Source: Paenibacillus oceani
Lineage (GTDB): Bacteria > Bacillota > Bacilli > Paenibacillales > NBRC-103111
Direction of reading: 5' to 3'
Assembly (NCBI RefSeq): GCF_014705615.1
Contig: NZ_JACXJA010000029.1
Location: forward strand, 62,001-126,000
Length of the DNA stretch: 64,000 nucleotides
The notes beneath the pieces were generated by a model. That model was not told the DNA's origin and did no database searches. It was given only the letters and a program-made list of their open reading frames with translations. The translations under genes were made by a program, and so were the position numbers. Of the stretch, positions 7,872 to 17,162 are shown one piece after another (within the stretch, counting starts at the first letter, position 1; each line of letters opens with the position of its first letter).

Positions 7872-10637
7872 TCAGGGCACTTCTTCGATCGAAACGTCGT
7901 CCAGCCAGGCGGGACCGTCGGTTTGCTGGTCCGACTTGAAATAGATCGACACGTAACGCGCCGTCGGAGCGGCCGTAAACGTTACTGTGTACGGCGTCCA
8001 GTCGGAAGACGGCAACGCGCCGGGGTGCCACGAATAACTGATGCTGCCGTTCGAAGCGTTGATCTGCCTGACACCGAGCGATACGTTGCCATTCGTCGAG
8101 TTGTTTTTGATCCAGCCTTTTACCTGATACTTCTGGCCCGGTACGACCGGAATCCATTTAGTAGCTCCGGTATAGATGACATGAAAGGCGTTTGCCGGTT
8201 CCGGGTTCAGCCGAATCGACCGGCTGCCGCCGTGCGCCGTGCCGGAGTCCCATACGCCTCCCGCCGTCTGCCAGCCGTCGGGGTACGGTCCGCCCGGGGC
8301 TATCGTCTCAAAGCCGGGATTGTACGCCGCAGGCGGCTTCTCCCGGACAGCGACGATACGGTCGACGTACAGGTTGTGAATGGCGCCGGAAGCGGCAGGC
8401 TGGAACCATAAATAGTGAACGGACAATTCGGGATTGAACTTATACACCCATGGCATCTCGATCGCGTGGTATTCACCGTCCGATACTTCGCCGAACGTTA
8501 CGCCGACAGGCGCGGGCTGCGACGGATATAGGCCGAACCGGAAAGCTCCGGCTCCGGACGAGCCGCTGCCGGGGTCCACTCTCACATAGGCGTACAGCTT
8601 CCATCTGCCCTCGCGCGGGAGATTCGTGTGGTTCATCTGGATGCCCCAAGCCGTCGAGCTGCCGCTCAGACGGGCGGCAGCCTGATCGGACGCTTTCACA
8701 TCCTGCACTACGGCCGCACCGGCATGCAGCCGGAAATCGTAATCTTGCAGCTCGATCCAATCCTCATCCGGCAAATTTTGCACGATATCCGGGATGGGGG
8801 ACGAAGAACGCTCCACCTCCAACAGCTGATACAGCTGCGCAAGTTCGCCGTTTTCAATCCGAAAGCTCTGCATGTTTTGCGTGAGGCTTTTGAACCTTTG
8901 CAGTCTATTCGTGGTGTCGAGATTCCAGACGATATTGCGCTCGCCCGCTACTTGGGCAAATTCGGCGCGTCTGTGCAGGATGATCAGATCGACGCCGATT
9001 CGCATTCTCCGCACCCGATCCAGAAGGGCCGGATCTCCGGCAGCGGCGGCTTCCGCTTGCTCGAACAGTCCGTCCGCCTGGTGCATCGTATCGAAGGATA
9101 GATAGGGCGAAGAGATCGGTGTAGAGGTCGTCAGCGATGCGCCGCTATCCTCCAGCGACTGATGTATCGCCTCGATGTATTCACTGACAGACGAAGAAGC
9201 GGCGCCGTAGTAACCGTTTATAAATTCTTCGATTAATGCATTCACGTCCTCATCCGGGTTCCACAGCAATCTCGCTCCGACCCACGTGCGCAGCTCGTCG
9301 AACCCGACGCCGACCGGTCCGCGGGCGCCGCCGGTCTGTTGACCGAAATACCCTTTAACGGCAGGGGATAACGCGAGAAATTGGATCGTATCCGCCATGG
9401 CGTACAGATTCGGATAAGGCTGCAGGTAGCCGCCTCCGCTGAAGTTGGTCAAATAATCCCAAAAGACAAGTTGATCCGAAAGGGCAGCCCATTTTGCGAT
9501 TTGTTGTCCGTCCCGTTCATTCCCGGCACCATCCAGCGATTTCCCGTGATCTTTGTCTATGGGGGCAAGCGTCACTACTACATTGTCCGGAAGTGTCAAG
9601 CCTGTCGGCGCGGGATAACTGAACTGATAAGCCAGCGTGCCGATGCGGGCATCGGGTATTTGCGTCTGGACCCGGCTCGCCACATCGCCCACCATATCCA
9701 GGATAGGAGCGGCCAGCGTGCCGCCGTGCGCGTCCGCAAACGATCGGCTCGCCGGATCGGGGACCCACGCCGCATCCTGCTGGCTGAAGCCGTAGGACGG
9801 GTCGAGTCCGTTCGCTTGCCGCTGTCCGATTCTCGATACTAAAGTTTGGGCGGCGATACGGCGCACCTCCTCGTCCATAGCCAGCAACTGTCCTCCAGAA
9901 TGATAGACCGAATCCGTGACAAGCGCATGAAAATTATGAACCCCGGTCGGCACGTAATCGGACCAGCTGTTGAGACCGGCGGCGGATGGAGTCTGCGTGC
10001 GGTAATGCGACTTCCCGTTCAACAGATTGTGCGCCCGGAACTGCTCGTTATTGCCGTCGTTTACAAACATTTCACGGTATTGGAAACGTGGAATCTGCAC
10101 GTCATAACCAACGGATACTTTCAATTTGGGCTTATCGGGAATGAACGTGTATGTCGGGGAAAACCACTTCACGCCGACATAGCGATCCAGAAAGTAATTG
10201 ACACCGTTCATCGTCCCGCGCGAGCTGCTTCCGATAATTTGAATATAAGGTCCGGCTGATTGAATGATAAATCCGTCTTCTCCGAGCGGCTCGGCATGAT
10301 TCCCCTGCAGCGCAAAGCTGTCCGCCGCGGGGTGTTGTCCCACGAGAAAGGCGGGGCCGATTGGGGTCCCGTCGCTGATCGTAAGATCGAACGGCGCTCC
10401 GGATACCTGTGTCAAATAATCCGCGAGCTCTTGCGCCGCATGCTTCACGATGGCGTCCGCCGACTCACTGACGTACACGCTGTACATCACATTGCCGTTA
10501 TGGGCCAGCACCTTTTTTCCGTTGCCGTTCGTTTTGTTCAGCCAAGCGTTTCCTTCCGCCAATGCCAGGCTGTAAAAAAGGAACGACGCCGCAACTAGCA
10601 TCAGTATACCTGCCGCAATCTTTCTCCTTGTCACCAT
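7872..10637 (-). CDS. Secreted DUF4838 protein with C-terminal carbohydrate-binding domain
   Basis: From the ATG at 10637 the product is 921 residues. GGGAG is five bases upstream, and the N terminus is a clean signal peptide (MVTRRKIAAG, a hydrophobic core, cleavage after ALA). The first mature domain (about 30-160) resembles the alpha-glucuronidase N-terminal domain with AAQELADYLTQVSGAPF and NYFLDRYVGVKWFSPTYTFIP. DUF4838 follows to about residue 450. The last 150 residues (YNPGFETI to WLDDVSIEEVP) have the look of a CBM4/9-type jelly roll. It is probably an extracellular polysaccharide-active protein, but the catalytic activity is not known. It is convergent with a solute-binding lipoprotein gene. 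The open frame reaches 10709, but without a ribosome binding site. Confidence 0.8.
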   Translation of the reverse strand: MVTRRKIAAGILMLVAASFLFYSLALAEGNAWLNKTNGNGKKVLAHNGNVMYSVYVSESADAIVKHAAQELADYLTQVSGAPFDLTISDGTPIGPAFLVGQHPAADSFALQGNHAEPLGEDGFIIQSAGPYIQIIGSSSRGTMNGVNYFLDRYVGVKWFSPTYTFIPDKPKLKVSVGYDVQIPRFQYREMFVNDGNNEQFRAHNLLNGKSHYRTQTPSAAGLNSWSDYVPTGVHNFHALVTDSVYHSGGQLLAMDEEVRRIAAQTLVSRIGQRQANGLDPSYGFSQQDAAWVPDPASRSFADAHGGTLAAPILDMVGDVASRVQTQIPDARIGTLAYQFSYPAPTGLTLPDNVVVTLAPIDKDHGKSLDGAGNERDGQQIAKWAALSDQLVFWDYLTNFSGGGYLQPYPNLYAMADTIQFLALSPAVKGYFGQQTGGARGPVGVGFDELRTWVGARLLWNPDEDVNALIEEFINGYYGAASSSVSEYIEAIHQSLEDSGASLTTSTPISSPYLSFDTMHQADGLFEQAEAAAAGDPALLDRVRRMRIGVDLIILHRRAEFAQVAGERNIVWNLDTTNRLQRFKSLTQNMQSFRIENGELAQLYQLLEVERSSSPIPDIVQNLPDEDWIELQDYDFRLHAGAAVVQDVKASDQAAARLSGSSTAWGIQMNHTNLPREGRWKLYAYVRVDPGSGSSGAGAFRFGLYPSQPAPVGVTFGEVSDGEYHAIEMPWVYKFNPELSVHYLWFQPAASGAIHNLYVDRIVAVREKPPAAYNPGFETIAPGGPYPDGWQTAGGVWDSGTAHGGSRSIRLNPEPANAFHVIYTGATKWIPVVPGQKYQVKGWIKNNSTNGNVSLGVRQINASNGSISYSWHPGALPSSDWTPYTVTFTAAPTARYVSIYFKSDQQTDGPAWLDDVSIEEVP

Positions 10638-11016
10638 GGTCACTCCCGTTCGAGACGAAATGATGGCCTTGCGACTTTCGGACTCCGCTCCAATCAACTT
10701 TCGTTTCACCTGATCGAAGAAAGCGAAGTTTCTTCAGTAGGGCTGCTCGGTCTTTGCTTTTGCTTCTGTTTTTGTTTAGCGCCTCCTTTCTTACTCCCGT
10801 AGATAGTAAAACAAGCCGTATATCGATCGTGCATCATCTACTATATAGAATCGAATGTAGGTGTGCCATTGCCGCGATGGACTTCCCCTTTGCCGATTCG
10901 GTCATGTCAGCAAAAAATGTCCAGCCGGTCTCCTCTGTTGGCATGCAGCAATACACCCGGCCTTATATTATAGAAATCGGGATTTAGGGAGCAGTTATTC
11001 AGAAAGGATGATCGGG
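10638..11016. other. Intergenic region between divergent genes
   Basis: This 379-base gap must contain the promoters of the DUF4838 gene and of the ceramidase-like gene. I see a GAAGAAA/TTTCTTC hairpin at 10715-10735 and an AAAGGAGG on the minus strand near 10790 that has no usable start codon behind it. I can not place convincing promoters. Confidence 0.4.
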
Positions 11017-12306
11017 ATGATCGTAGAAGTCGGATGCGCCAAAGTGGATATTACGCCGGAGATGCCGGTGCCCCTCGCCGGTTTTGCCGTCAGAGGCAAT
11101 GCGCCGTATGAAGGGATTCGAAGCCGGATTTATTTAAGAGCGGTTTATATGCGCCAGCCCGGGGAAGGCGGAGCTGTCCGCACGGCGCTTCTCGTATCGG
11201 CGGATTTGCTGTGGTGGGGCTCGGACCGGGTTCCCGGCTTGTTAGCAAAGCTTAAGGAAAGATGGGGACTCGAGAAGGAAACGGTCGTGCTGCACGGCAC
11301 GCACAGCCATTCCGGCCCTCAGACCGGCTTCGGATTTCACCGTCTGCTCGGTGCGGCGGACGCCGGATATGTCGGGTATTTGGAGGATAAGCTGATGGAG
11401 GCGGTCGAAGCGGCTGCGGCGAACGTTGAACCGGTTACGATCGAGCGCGGAGCGGGCGAGTGCCGGATCGGCGTACAGCGGCGCCGTTATGCGGACGGCC
11501 AGGCGTTCGGCGGGGAATACCCGGACGGGCTGATGGACCCGGAGCTTTCCGTTATCCGTTTCCGGACACGGGCTGGCACGGATAAAGCCATAATCGTTCA
11601 TTACGCCTGCCATCCGGTCACGGCGCATCAGAACTACGTATCTTCCGAGTTCACAGGGACAGCGGCGGAGGAGATGGAGAGACGTCTCGGGGACGGAGCG
11701 TTATGTCTCTACCTGCAGGGAGCTTGCGGGGATATCAATATATTCAAGTCAAGCGCTCCGGCGGCAATGACGGACGACTACGACCAGATCCGGTATTTCG
11801 GGATGAAGTTTGCGGACGCTGCAAGCGCGGTTCTGAACAGCCGGATGAGCGGGGTGAAGCCGGTTCTCCTGCAGGGATGTTCCTACAGCGTACCCTTACC
11901 GCTGAAGCCGCTCGAGTCCAAGGAGGAGCTGGAGGCGATTGCCGGGAAGCGACAGCAGCCATACGACGAATGGGCGGTTGAGATGCTGAGCCGGGGGGAT
12001 ACTAGGGCGACAGAACTCGTATTGGAAATGAACCGGCTCGACATTGCGGACGGATTCGCCATCCTCACGATGAATGCGGAAGTGGTCGTCGAGTACGGGT
12101 TGTATATTAAGGAAATATCGTCCGGCAGCGTATGGCCTGTCCCTTATTCGAACGGCATGATCGGGTATGTGCCGACGAGGGAACAGATCCGTTGCGGCGG
12201 ATACGAGCCGTTGCAGTCGACTTATTATTTTTATATGCCCGGAAGGTTTGAGGAAAGCATTGAGGACACGCTGCGCGGCAAGCTTGACGAGATAGTCGGA
12301 GACTGA
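11017..12306 (+). CDS. Neutral/alkaline ceramidase-like protein
   Basis: This 429-residue protein opens with MIVEVGCAKVDITPEMPVPLAGF, the N-terminal hallmark of the neutral/alkaline non-lysosomal ceramidase superfamily (VGxAxxDITP). The zinc-site-like segment GTHSHSGPQTGF and the HYACHPVTAHQNYVSSEFTG segment contain the conserved histidines. No signal peptide is present, and the protein is shorter than true ceramidases (about 650-700 residues), so it belongs to the short bacterial group of unknown substrate that is often found near sugar-utilisation genes. I choose ATG 11017 since AAAGGA lies eight bases upstream; the ATG at 11008 overlaps that site. Confidence 0.8.
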   Translation: MIVEVGCAKVDITPEMPVPLAGFAVRGNAPYEGIRSRIYLRAVYMRQPGEGGAVRTALLVSADLLWWGSDRVPGLLAKLKERWGLEKETVVLHGTHSHSGPQTGFGFHRLLGAADAGYVGYLEDKLMEAVEAAAANVEPVTIERGAGECRIGVQRRRYADGQAFGGEYPDGLMDPELSVIRFRTRAGTDKAIIVHYACHPVTAHQNYVSSEFTGTAAEEMERRLGDGALCLYLQGACGDINIFKSSAPAAMTDDYDQIRYFGMKFADAASAVLNSRMSGVKPVLLQGCSYSVPLPLKPLESKEELEAIAGKRQQPYDEWAVEMLSRGDTRATELVLEMNRLDIADGFAILTMNAEVVVEYGLYIKEISSGSVWPVPYSNGMIGYVPTREQIRCGGYEPLQSTYYFYMPGRFEESIEDTLRGKLDEIVGD

Positions 12307-12513
12307 AACGCATCGGCGTATTTTATTGGTAATCGATTCGGTCCGGTTCGGTTCGGGAGCTTATCTTTCGAATGTTTTGCTTGACAGGTTCACAACCGGA
12401 TGGTACGTTCTATAACATAGTAAACATATAGGAATTAAGAGAATTATACAAATATACAATAAAGCGGTAGACGAAGCGCAGTAGGGAACACCGCCAGAAG
12501 GAGACGATTTGCG

Positions 12514-13344
12514 ATGGAACGGGCGATTACGATTCAATACGGTTCGATTGAGCTGAGGGCGACTTTGCACTACCCGGCTGCGGCCGGCGAGTCCAAGTGC
12601 TGCGAGGGCGGACAACGTCCGCTCATCGTCATCTGCCACGGCTTTATCGGCAGCAGAATCGGAGTCGACCGCCTGTTCGTGGGCGCTTCGCGCAAGTTCG
12701 CGGAGGCCGGCTATATGGTGCTCCGGTTCGATTATGCGGGATGCGGCGAAAGCACCGGCGAATACGGGGAGAACGGACTCGATTCGATGATCGATCAAAC
12801 CCGCGTCGTCCTCGATTATGCGCTGGGCATCGATTATGTCGACGCGAACCGGGTCATTCTGCTCGGCCACAGTCTGGGAGGAGCGGCCGCCTTGCTTACG
12901 GCCGCTCTGGACCGGCGCGTCAAGACGCTGGTGATGTGGTCGGCAGTCGCTCATCCTTTCAACGATATATTGCGGATCGTCGGGCAGCAGTCGTATGACG
13001 ACGCGGTCCGGTACGGATCGTCCGATCATATGGGCTACACGCTTCGTCCCGCCTTTTTCGAATCGTTGTCCGCCCAGCAGCCGTTCGCCCAAATCCGCAA
13101 ATTTACCGGAGACGTCTTCCTGGCCCACGGTACATCCGACCAGACCATTCCGGCCGACTATTGCTCGTTATACCAGAAGCTGTTCTGGATGCGTTCGTAC
13201 GGGCAATGCGATATGGAGCTGATCTTTCAGGCCGATCACACGTATTCGACCGGGGAAAGCAAGCGGGAGCTGTACGACAAGACGCTGCACTGGCTCACGT
13301 ATAACGAAAAGCGGAAGCGGGAATGGCATAACTGGGAAATATGA
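12514..13344 (+). CDS. Alpha/beta hydrolase (S33/cinnamoyl-esterase-like)
   Basis: The 276-residue cytosolic protein has a full alpha/beta-hydrolase triad: nucleophile S120 in GHSLGG, acid D209 in HGTSDQTIP, and H242 in ADHTYS. The oxyanion-hole segment is ICHGFIGS and the strand RFDYAGCGES is typical for the serine-aminopeptidase-like/cinnamoyl esterase group. The substrate can not be read from the sequence. AAGGAG is ten bases upstream of the ATG. The gene is preceded by a 200-base AT-rich gap with TTGACA at about 12382 but no well-spaced -10 element. Confidence 0.85.
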   Translation: MERAITIQYGSIELRATLHYPAAAGESKCCEGGQRPLIVICHGFIGSRIGVDRLFVGASRKFAEAGYMVLRFDYAGCGESTGEYGENGLDSMIDQTRVVLDYALGIDYVDANRVILLGHSLGGAAALLTAALDRRVKTLVMWSAVAHPFNDILRIVGQQSYDDAVRYGSSDHMGYTLRPAFFESLSAQQPFAQIRKFTGDVFLAHGTSDQTIPADYCSLYQKLFWMRSYGQCDMELIFQADHTYSTGESKRELYDKTLHWLTYNEKRKREWHNWEI

Positions 13345-13403
13345 CGTACGGATACGGGTAATAAGCGTTCGTCCACTCGGTTAGCGGCGCTGGCGGTTCC
13401 GGC

Positions 13404-13907
13404 TTAGGGGTATTGAATGTACATTTCCCGGTAGGACGGAGTCAACCGTTTGCGCAGCCGGATCTGCACGATGCCGTTGTCGTAGGAAGCCTGCCCGGAT
13501 TTTAACCCTACCATCGCAGGCAGTCGTATGATCTGTTTGTTGCCCATCGGGCCTTCGATTTTTAAATATTGTCCGTTCACGAACAATTGCAGCTTGCGGG
13601 CATCTACGTATTCCGGTATCCGAATCCGGACTTTTACGTATTTCCCCGTTTCGGTTATTTCGGTCCTCAGCAGGCCGGAGGATTGGGTTCGCGCCTCGGG
13701 CGGAACGGCCGCCTCCGGTTTTTTCGGATCGGGAACCGCCAGATCCACAACCCCCCGCACGAACCGTCCGATCCGGGAAGCCGTTTCCGTACCCATTCCC
13801 GGTATCGCGTTCGGGAACAAATCGTCGAACAGCCTCTCGAACTTTCTCCAGTCAAAGTCTTGGTCCCCGCTGCGGGACGGTCCTCGCCATTCTTTTTCTT
13901 TGTTCAA
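13404..13907 (-). CDS. Hsp20/alpha-crystallin-fold protein
   Basis: The 167-residue protein starts at a TTG (13907) with a GGGAG site upstream. The C-terminal half (RTEITETGKYVKVRIRIPEY, LFVNGQYLKIEG, QIIRLPAMV) follows the beta-sandwich of small heat shock proteins. The N-terminal half has a helix with DWRKFERLFDDLFPNAIPGM. In Bacillus, divergent Hsp20-fold proteins of this type include spore coat proteins such as CotP and GerT, so either a chaperone or a coat role is possible. It is convergent with the hydrolase gene. Confidence 0.75.
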   Translation of the reverse strand: MNKEKEWRGPSRSGDQDFDWRKFERLFDDLFPNAIPGMGTETASRIGRFVRGVVDLAVPDPKKPEAAVPPEARTQSSGLLRTEITETGKYVKVRIRIPEYVDARKLQLFVNGQYLKIEGPMGNKQIIRLPAMVGLKSGQASYDNGIVQIRLRKRLTPSYREMYIQYP

Positions 13908-14281
13908 GCGTCCTCGCTCCCTTCTGATCTACACCCTTATATGTATAAATATGTGCGTTCGCCCTTAGAAGTTCTTCGCTCCTTGCCGTGAAAACGTCAT
14001 CAAATATAATGTGACGTCATATATATTAGAGTCATTCGGAATGTGCAGATTCCGGACTGCCAGTTCCGGCTTCCTGTTCGACAAAATTAGGCGAATGCGT
14101 CTTGTTTCCTAGGTTTTTCGCCGATTTTTCGACCCGATGCCAAAGAAAGCCGGCGAAACATTTTTGGATTTTGCGCAAATATATATTGTGTCATAAATAA
14201 TTTTATGGTATGTATTATATAAGGAATTCGCAAGTGGCATTTTAATAATGACGAATTATTCGAATATGGAGGCGATCCGGC
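13908..14281. other. Regulatory gap upstream of the SR1P-ppdK unit
   Basis: This 374-base region is AT-rich. It contains a TGACGTCA palindrome near 14011, the CcpN-like blocks at 14187-14222, and a short AATAAT-GACGA-ATTATT inverted repeat at about 14243 before the ribosome binding site. No other gene is evident. Confidence 0.5.
14187..14222 (+). promoter_or_regulatory. SR1P-ppdK promoter region with CcpN-like boxes
   Basis: TGTGTCATAAA (14187-14197) matches the CcpN box TRTGHYATAYW at 10 of 11 positions. TTTATGGTAT (14202-14211) followed at once by GTATTATATAA (14212-14222) repeats the two blocks found upstream of gapB. TATTAT at 14213 could be the -10 element. The transcript would then begin about 50 bases before the SR1P start codon. 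Confidence 0.55.
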
Positions 14282-14446
14282 ATGAAACCGATCGGTCAAA
14301 GCGTTAAGTTAGGTCTTATCGTATGTCAGCATTGCGGCCGTTGGATTGACGAAGTGGAAACCGAAAAGGTGACGGTGCTGTACGGCTGCTGCCGCGAGGA
14401 TTCTTGCCGGAACGGAAAGCGACAGGGGGATATCGAACATGATTAA
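14282..14446 (+). CDS. SR1P-like GapA-binding peptide
   Basis: A 54-codon frame begins at ATG 14282 with GGAGG nine bases upstream. Its core, LIVCQHCGRWIDEVETEKVT followed by VLYGCC, lines up with Bacillus subtilis SR1P (IVCQxC, EKVTxLYG, then Cys pairs), the 39-residue peptide made by the dual-function RNA SR1. In B. subtilis SR1P binds GapA and strengthens its contact with RNase J1. Here the stop codon overlaps the ppdK start (ATGATTAA), so the two are translationally coupled and no separate small RNA with its own terminator is visible. The N terminus is about 10 residues longer than in B. subtilis. The closeness of CcpN, which represses sr1 in B. subtilis, supports the call. Confidence 0.85.
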   Translation: MKPIGQSVKLGLIVCQHCGRWIDEVETEKVTVLYGCCREDSCRNGKRQGDIEHD

Positions 14447-17162
14447 CGGAAACGGACTGGTACAATCGTTTGAGCAAGGACATGCGGGAATGAAGATGGA
14501 GCTGGGCGGCAAAGGAGCGAACTTGGCCGAGATGACCCGGGCCGGGCTTCCGGTGCCTCCCGGATTTACGATAACGACTCAAGCTTGCCGCGACTATTAT
14601 GCTTCCGGCGAACAGCTGCCGGCCGGGCTGATGGACGAAGTGAACGTTGCCCTGCGCGAGCTGGAGAAGAAGCAGAATAAACAGTTCGGCGACGCTGCAT
14701 GTCCGCTGCTCGTCTCGGTTCGATCCGGTTCCGTGTCGTCCATGCCCGGCATGATGGATACGATCCTTAATGTCGGTCTAAACGATGTTACGGTGCACGG
14801 AGTGGCGGAAGCGACACAAAATCCGCGCTTCGCGTACGATTGCTACCGCAGGCTAATCCAGATGTTCGGCAACGTGGTATTCGGCATCGAGCCGATCCGT
14901 TTCGAGAAGCTGCTGCATGAGATGAAAACGAGCTGCGGCGTGGAGCATGACCGGGACGTCAGCGCCGAAGGCTGGAAACAGCTGGTGGACCGCTACAAGG
15001 AGCTGATCGCTTCCAAAAGCGGCAAGCCGTTCCCGCAATCGGCCGACGAGCAGCTGCAGCTGGCTGTGGAAGCGGTATTCCGCTCGTGGAACAACTCCCG
15101 CGCACGCGTCTACCGCAAAGTGAACCGGATTCCCGACGAGCAGGGGACGGCGGTTAACATTCAGGCGATGGTATTCGGCAACAAAGGGGACGATTGCGGA
15201 ACCGGCGTCGTTTTTACCCGCGATCCTTCTACGGGAGAGAAGCAGTTGTACGGCGAATACTTGACGAACGCGCAGGGCGAAGACGTCGTCGCGGGCGTCC
15301 GTACGCCGCTGCCGATCGCCGAATTGGAGCGGGATATGCCGGATGTATTCGCCAGTCTGAAGCATACTGCGGAGCGGCTGGAGCGGCATTACCGCGATAT
15401 GCAGGACATCGAGTTTACGGTTGAGCACGGCACGTTGTACCTGCTGCAGACGCGCACGGGCAAACGTTCCGCGCAGGCGGCGATGAAGATCGGCGTCGAT
15501 CTGGTCGATGAGGGGATCTTGACCAAGGAAGAAGCGATAGCCCGGATCGAGATCGGACATCTCGACCAGCTGCTTCATCCGGCAATACCGGCCGATGCCG
15601 TGCTCGACGTATTGGCTGTAGGGCTTCCAGCTTCGCCGGGAGCGGCGACGGGGGAAGCGGTATTCGATGCGGATACGGCGGAGGAGAAAGCCAAGGCCGG
15701 CCGCCGGGTTATTCTGATCCGGTCGGAGACGACCCCGGAAGATATTCACGGGGTGCTGGCAGCCGAAGGGGTACTTACGAGCCGCGGCGGGATGACGAGT
15801 CATGCCGCCGTTGTCGCCCGCGGTATGGGCAAGCCTTGCGTATGCGGTTGCGAGGAAGTCCGAATCGACGCGGATACGCGCGAGCTTCGCGCAGGAGAGA
15901 CGATTATTCGCGAAGGCGATTCGATATCGATCGACGGCTCTACGGGACGCGTGATCCGCGGCGAGGTGCCGCTGCGGGCGGGAGAGATGTCGGCGGAGCT
16001 GTCCCGTCTGCTCGAATGGGCGGACGGCATCCGGACGCTTCGCGTCGCGGCGAATGCGGACAATCCTGCCGATGCGGCGAAAGCCCGCGAATTCGGTGCG
16101 GAAGGGATCGGCCTGTGCCGAACCGAGCATATGTTCCTGGCGCCGGAGCGGCTGCCGGCTGTCCGCGAGATGATTCTTGCGGAGACGAAGGAGGAGCGGG
16201 AAGCGGCGCTTGTGAAGCTGCTGCCGATGCAGCAGGAAGACTTCGAGGGGATGTTCCGCGTGATGGACGGCTTGCCGGTTACGATCCGGCTGCTCGATCC
16301 GCCGCTGCACGAGTTTCTGCCGAACGCTGATGAGCTTCGGGCGCGTGCCGCGGAACTGGCGGCCGACATCCGCAGCGGCGGCGATTCGTCCGGAGAGCTG
16401 CGCAGCCAGGCGGCGGAGCTGGAGACGATGCTCCGCAAGGTGAGGTCGCTGCACGAGGCGAACCCGATGCTCGGTCAGCGCGGCTGCCGGCTTGGCGTCT
16501 TGTTCCCGGAAATTTACGATATGCAGACGGAAGCGGTGTTCCGCGCCGCTGCGGTATGTATCCGGGAAGGCGTGCACGTATGGCCCGAAGTGATGGTTCC
16601 GCTTGTCGGCCATGTGAACGAGCTCCGGTTTTTGCGGGGGCGTATCGAACATACGGCGGAAAACGTACTGGGCGAGCTGTTAAGCCGCTGCCCGTACAAG
16701 GTAGGCACGATGATCGAAGTGCCCCGGGCCGCTCTGACCGCCGCGCAAATCGCCGAGTGTGCCGATTTCTTCTCGTTCGGAACGAACGATTTGACGCAGA
16801 TGACTTACGGCTGCAGCCGGGACGACGCTGAAGGCAAGTTTTTGACCCACTACGTCGATCATAAGCTGCTCCCGGCCAACCCGTTCCAGACGCTCGACCG
16901 CGACGGCGTCGGCCAGTTGATCGAATGGGCGCTGGAACAAGGTAAAGCGGTACGCGGCGATTTGAAGACAGGAGTATGCGGAGAACATGGCGGCGATCCG
17001 GAGTCGATCTTTTTCTGCCATCAGGCGGGGCTCGATTATGTGAGCTGTTCGCCTTACCGGATTCCGCTCGCCCGCATCGCCGCCGCTCAGGCGCGGCTTG
17101 CTCTAGGGCCGGTGGAGCGACAGCCGGCGGCCGCGCGCGTAGCGGTTGCGGCGGGCAGATAA
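14439..17162 (+). CDS. ppdK: Pyruvate, phosphate dikinase
   Basis: The 907-residue enzyme converts pyruvate, ATP and phosphate to PEP, AMP and PPi, and the reverse. It has the N-terminal nucleotide-binding domain (ELGGKGANLAEMTRAGLPVP, SGSVSSMPGMMDTILNVGLN), the swivelling phosphohistidine domain with GGMTSHAAVVARG where H455 is catalytic and T453 is the regulatory threonine, and the C-terminal PEP/pyruvate barrel (GTMIEVPRAALTAAQIAECA, SFGTNDLTQMTYG, GVCGEHGGDP). Length and H455 agree with well-studied bacterial PPDKs. It overlaps the SR1P gene by eight bases and is followed by ccpN and its own regulatory protein, so the unit should direct carbon toward PEP in gluconeogenesis. Confidence 0.97.
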   Translation: MINGNGLVQSFEQGHAGMKMELGGKGANLAEMTRAGLPVPPGFTITTQACRDYYASGEQLPAGLMDEVNVALRELEKKQNKQFGDAACPLLVSVRSGSVSSMPGMMDTILNVGLNDVTVHGVAEATQNPRFAYDCYRRLIQMFGNVVFGIEPIRFEKLLHEMKTSCGVEHDRDVSAEGWKQLVDRYKELIASKSGKPFPQSADEQLQLAVEAVFRSWNNSRARVYRKVNRIPDEQGTAVNIQAMVFGNKGDDCGTGVVFTRDPSTGEKQLYGEYLTNAQGEDVVAGVRTPLPIAELERDMPDVFASLKHTAERLERHYRDMQDIEFTVEHGTLYLLQTRTGKRSAQAAMKIGVDLVDEGILTKEEAIARIEIGHLDQLLHPAIPADAVLDVLAVGLPASPGAATGEAVFDADTAEEKAKAGRRVILIRSETTPEDIHGVLAAEGVLTSRGGMTSHAAVVARGMGKPCVCGCEEVRIDADTRELRAGETIIREGDSISIDGSTGRVIRGEVPLRAGEMSAELSRLLEWADGIRTLRVAANADNPADAAKAREFGAEGIGLCRTEHMFLAPERLPAVREMILAETKEEREAALVKLLPMQQEDFEGMFRVMDGLPVTIRLLDPPLHEFLPNADELRARAAELAADIRSGGDSSGELRSQAAELETMLRKVRSLHEANPMLGQRGCRLGVLFPEIYDMQTEAVFRAAAVCIREGVHVWPEVMVPLVGHVNELRFLRGRIEHTAENVLGELLSRCPYKVGTMIEVPRAALTAAQIAECADFFSFGTNDLTQMTYGCSRDDAEGKFLTHYVDHKLLPANPFQTLDRDGVGQLIEWALEQGKAVRGDLKTGVCGEHGGDPESIFFCHQAGLDYVSCSPYRIPLARIAAAQARLALGPVERQPAAARVAVAAGR

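Noticed and set aside
12382-12420. Promoter of the alpha/beta hydrolase from TTGACA and TATAAC
   Set aside because: The two hexamers are 24 bases apart, too far for a sigma-A promoter, and no better -10 element is at 17 bases.
14853-16652. A 599-codon open frame on the minus strand opposite ppdK, and similar long frames opposite the beta-propeller, metG, FAD oxidoreductase and accC genes
   Set aside because: They are mirror frames of GC-rich genes. Their translations are rich in Arg, Pro and His, have no family resemblance or ribosome binding sites, and lie wholly within secure genes.
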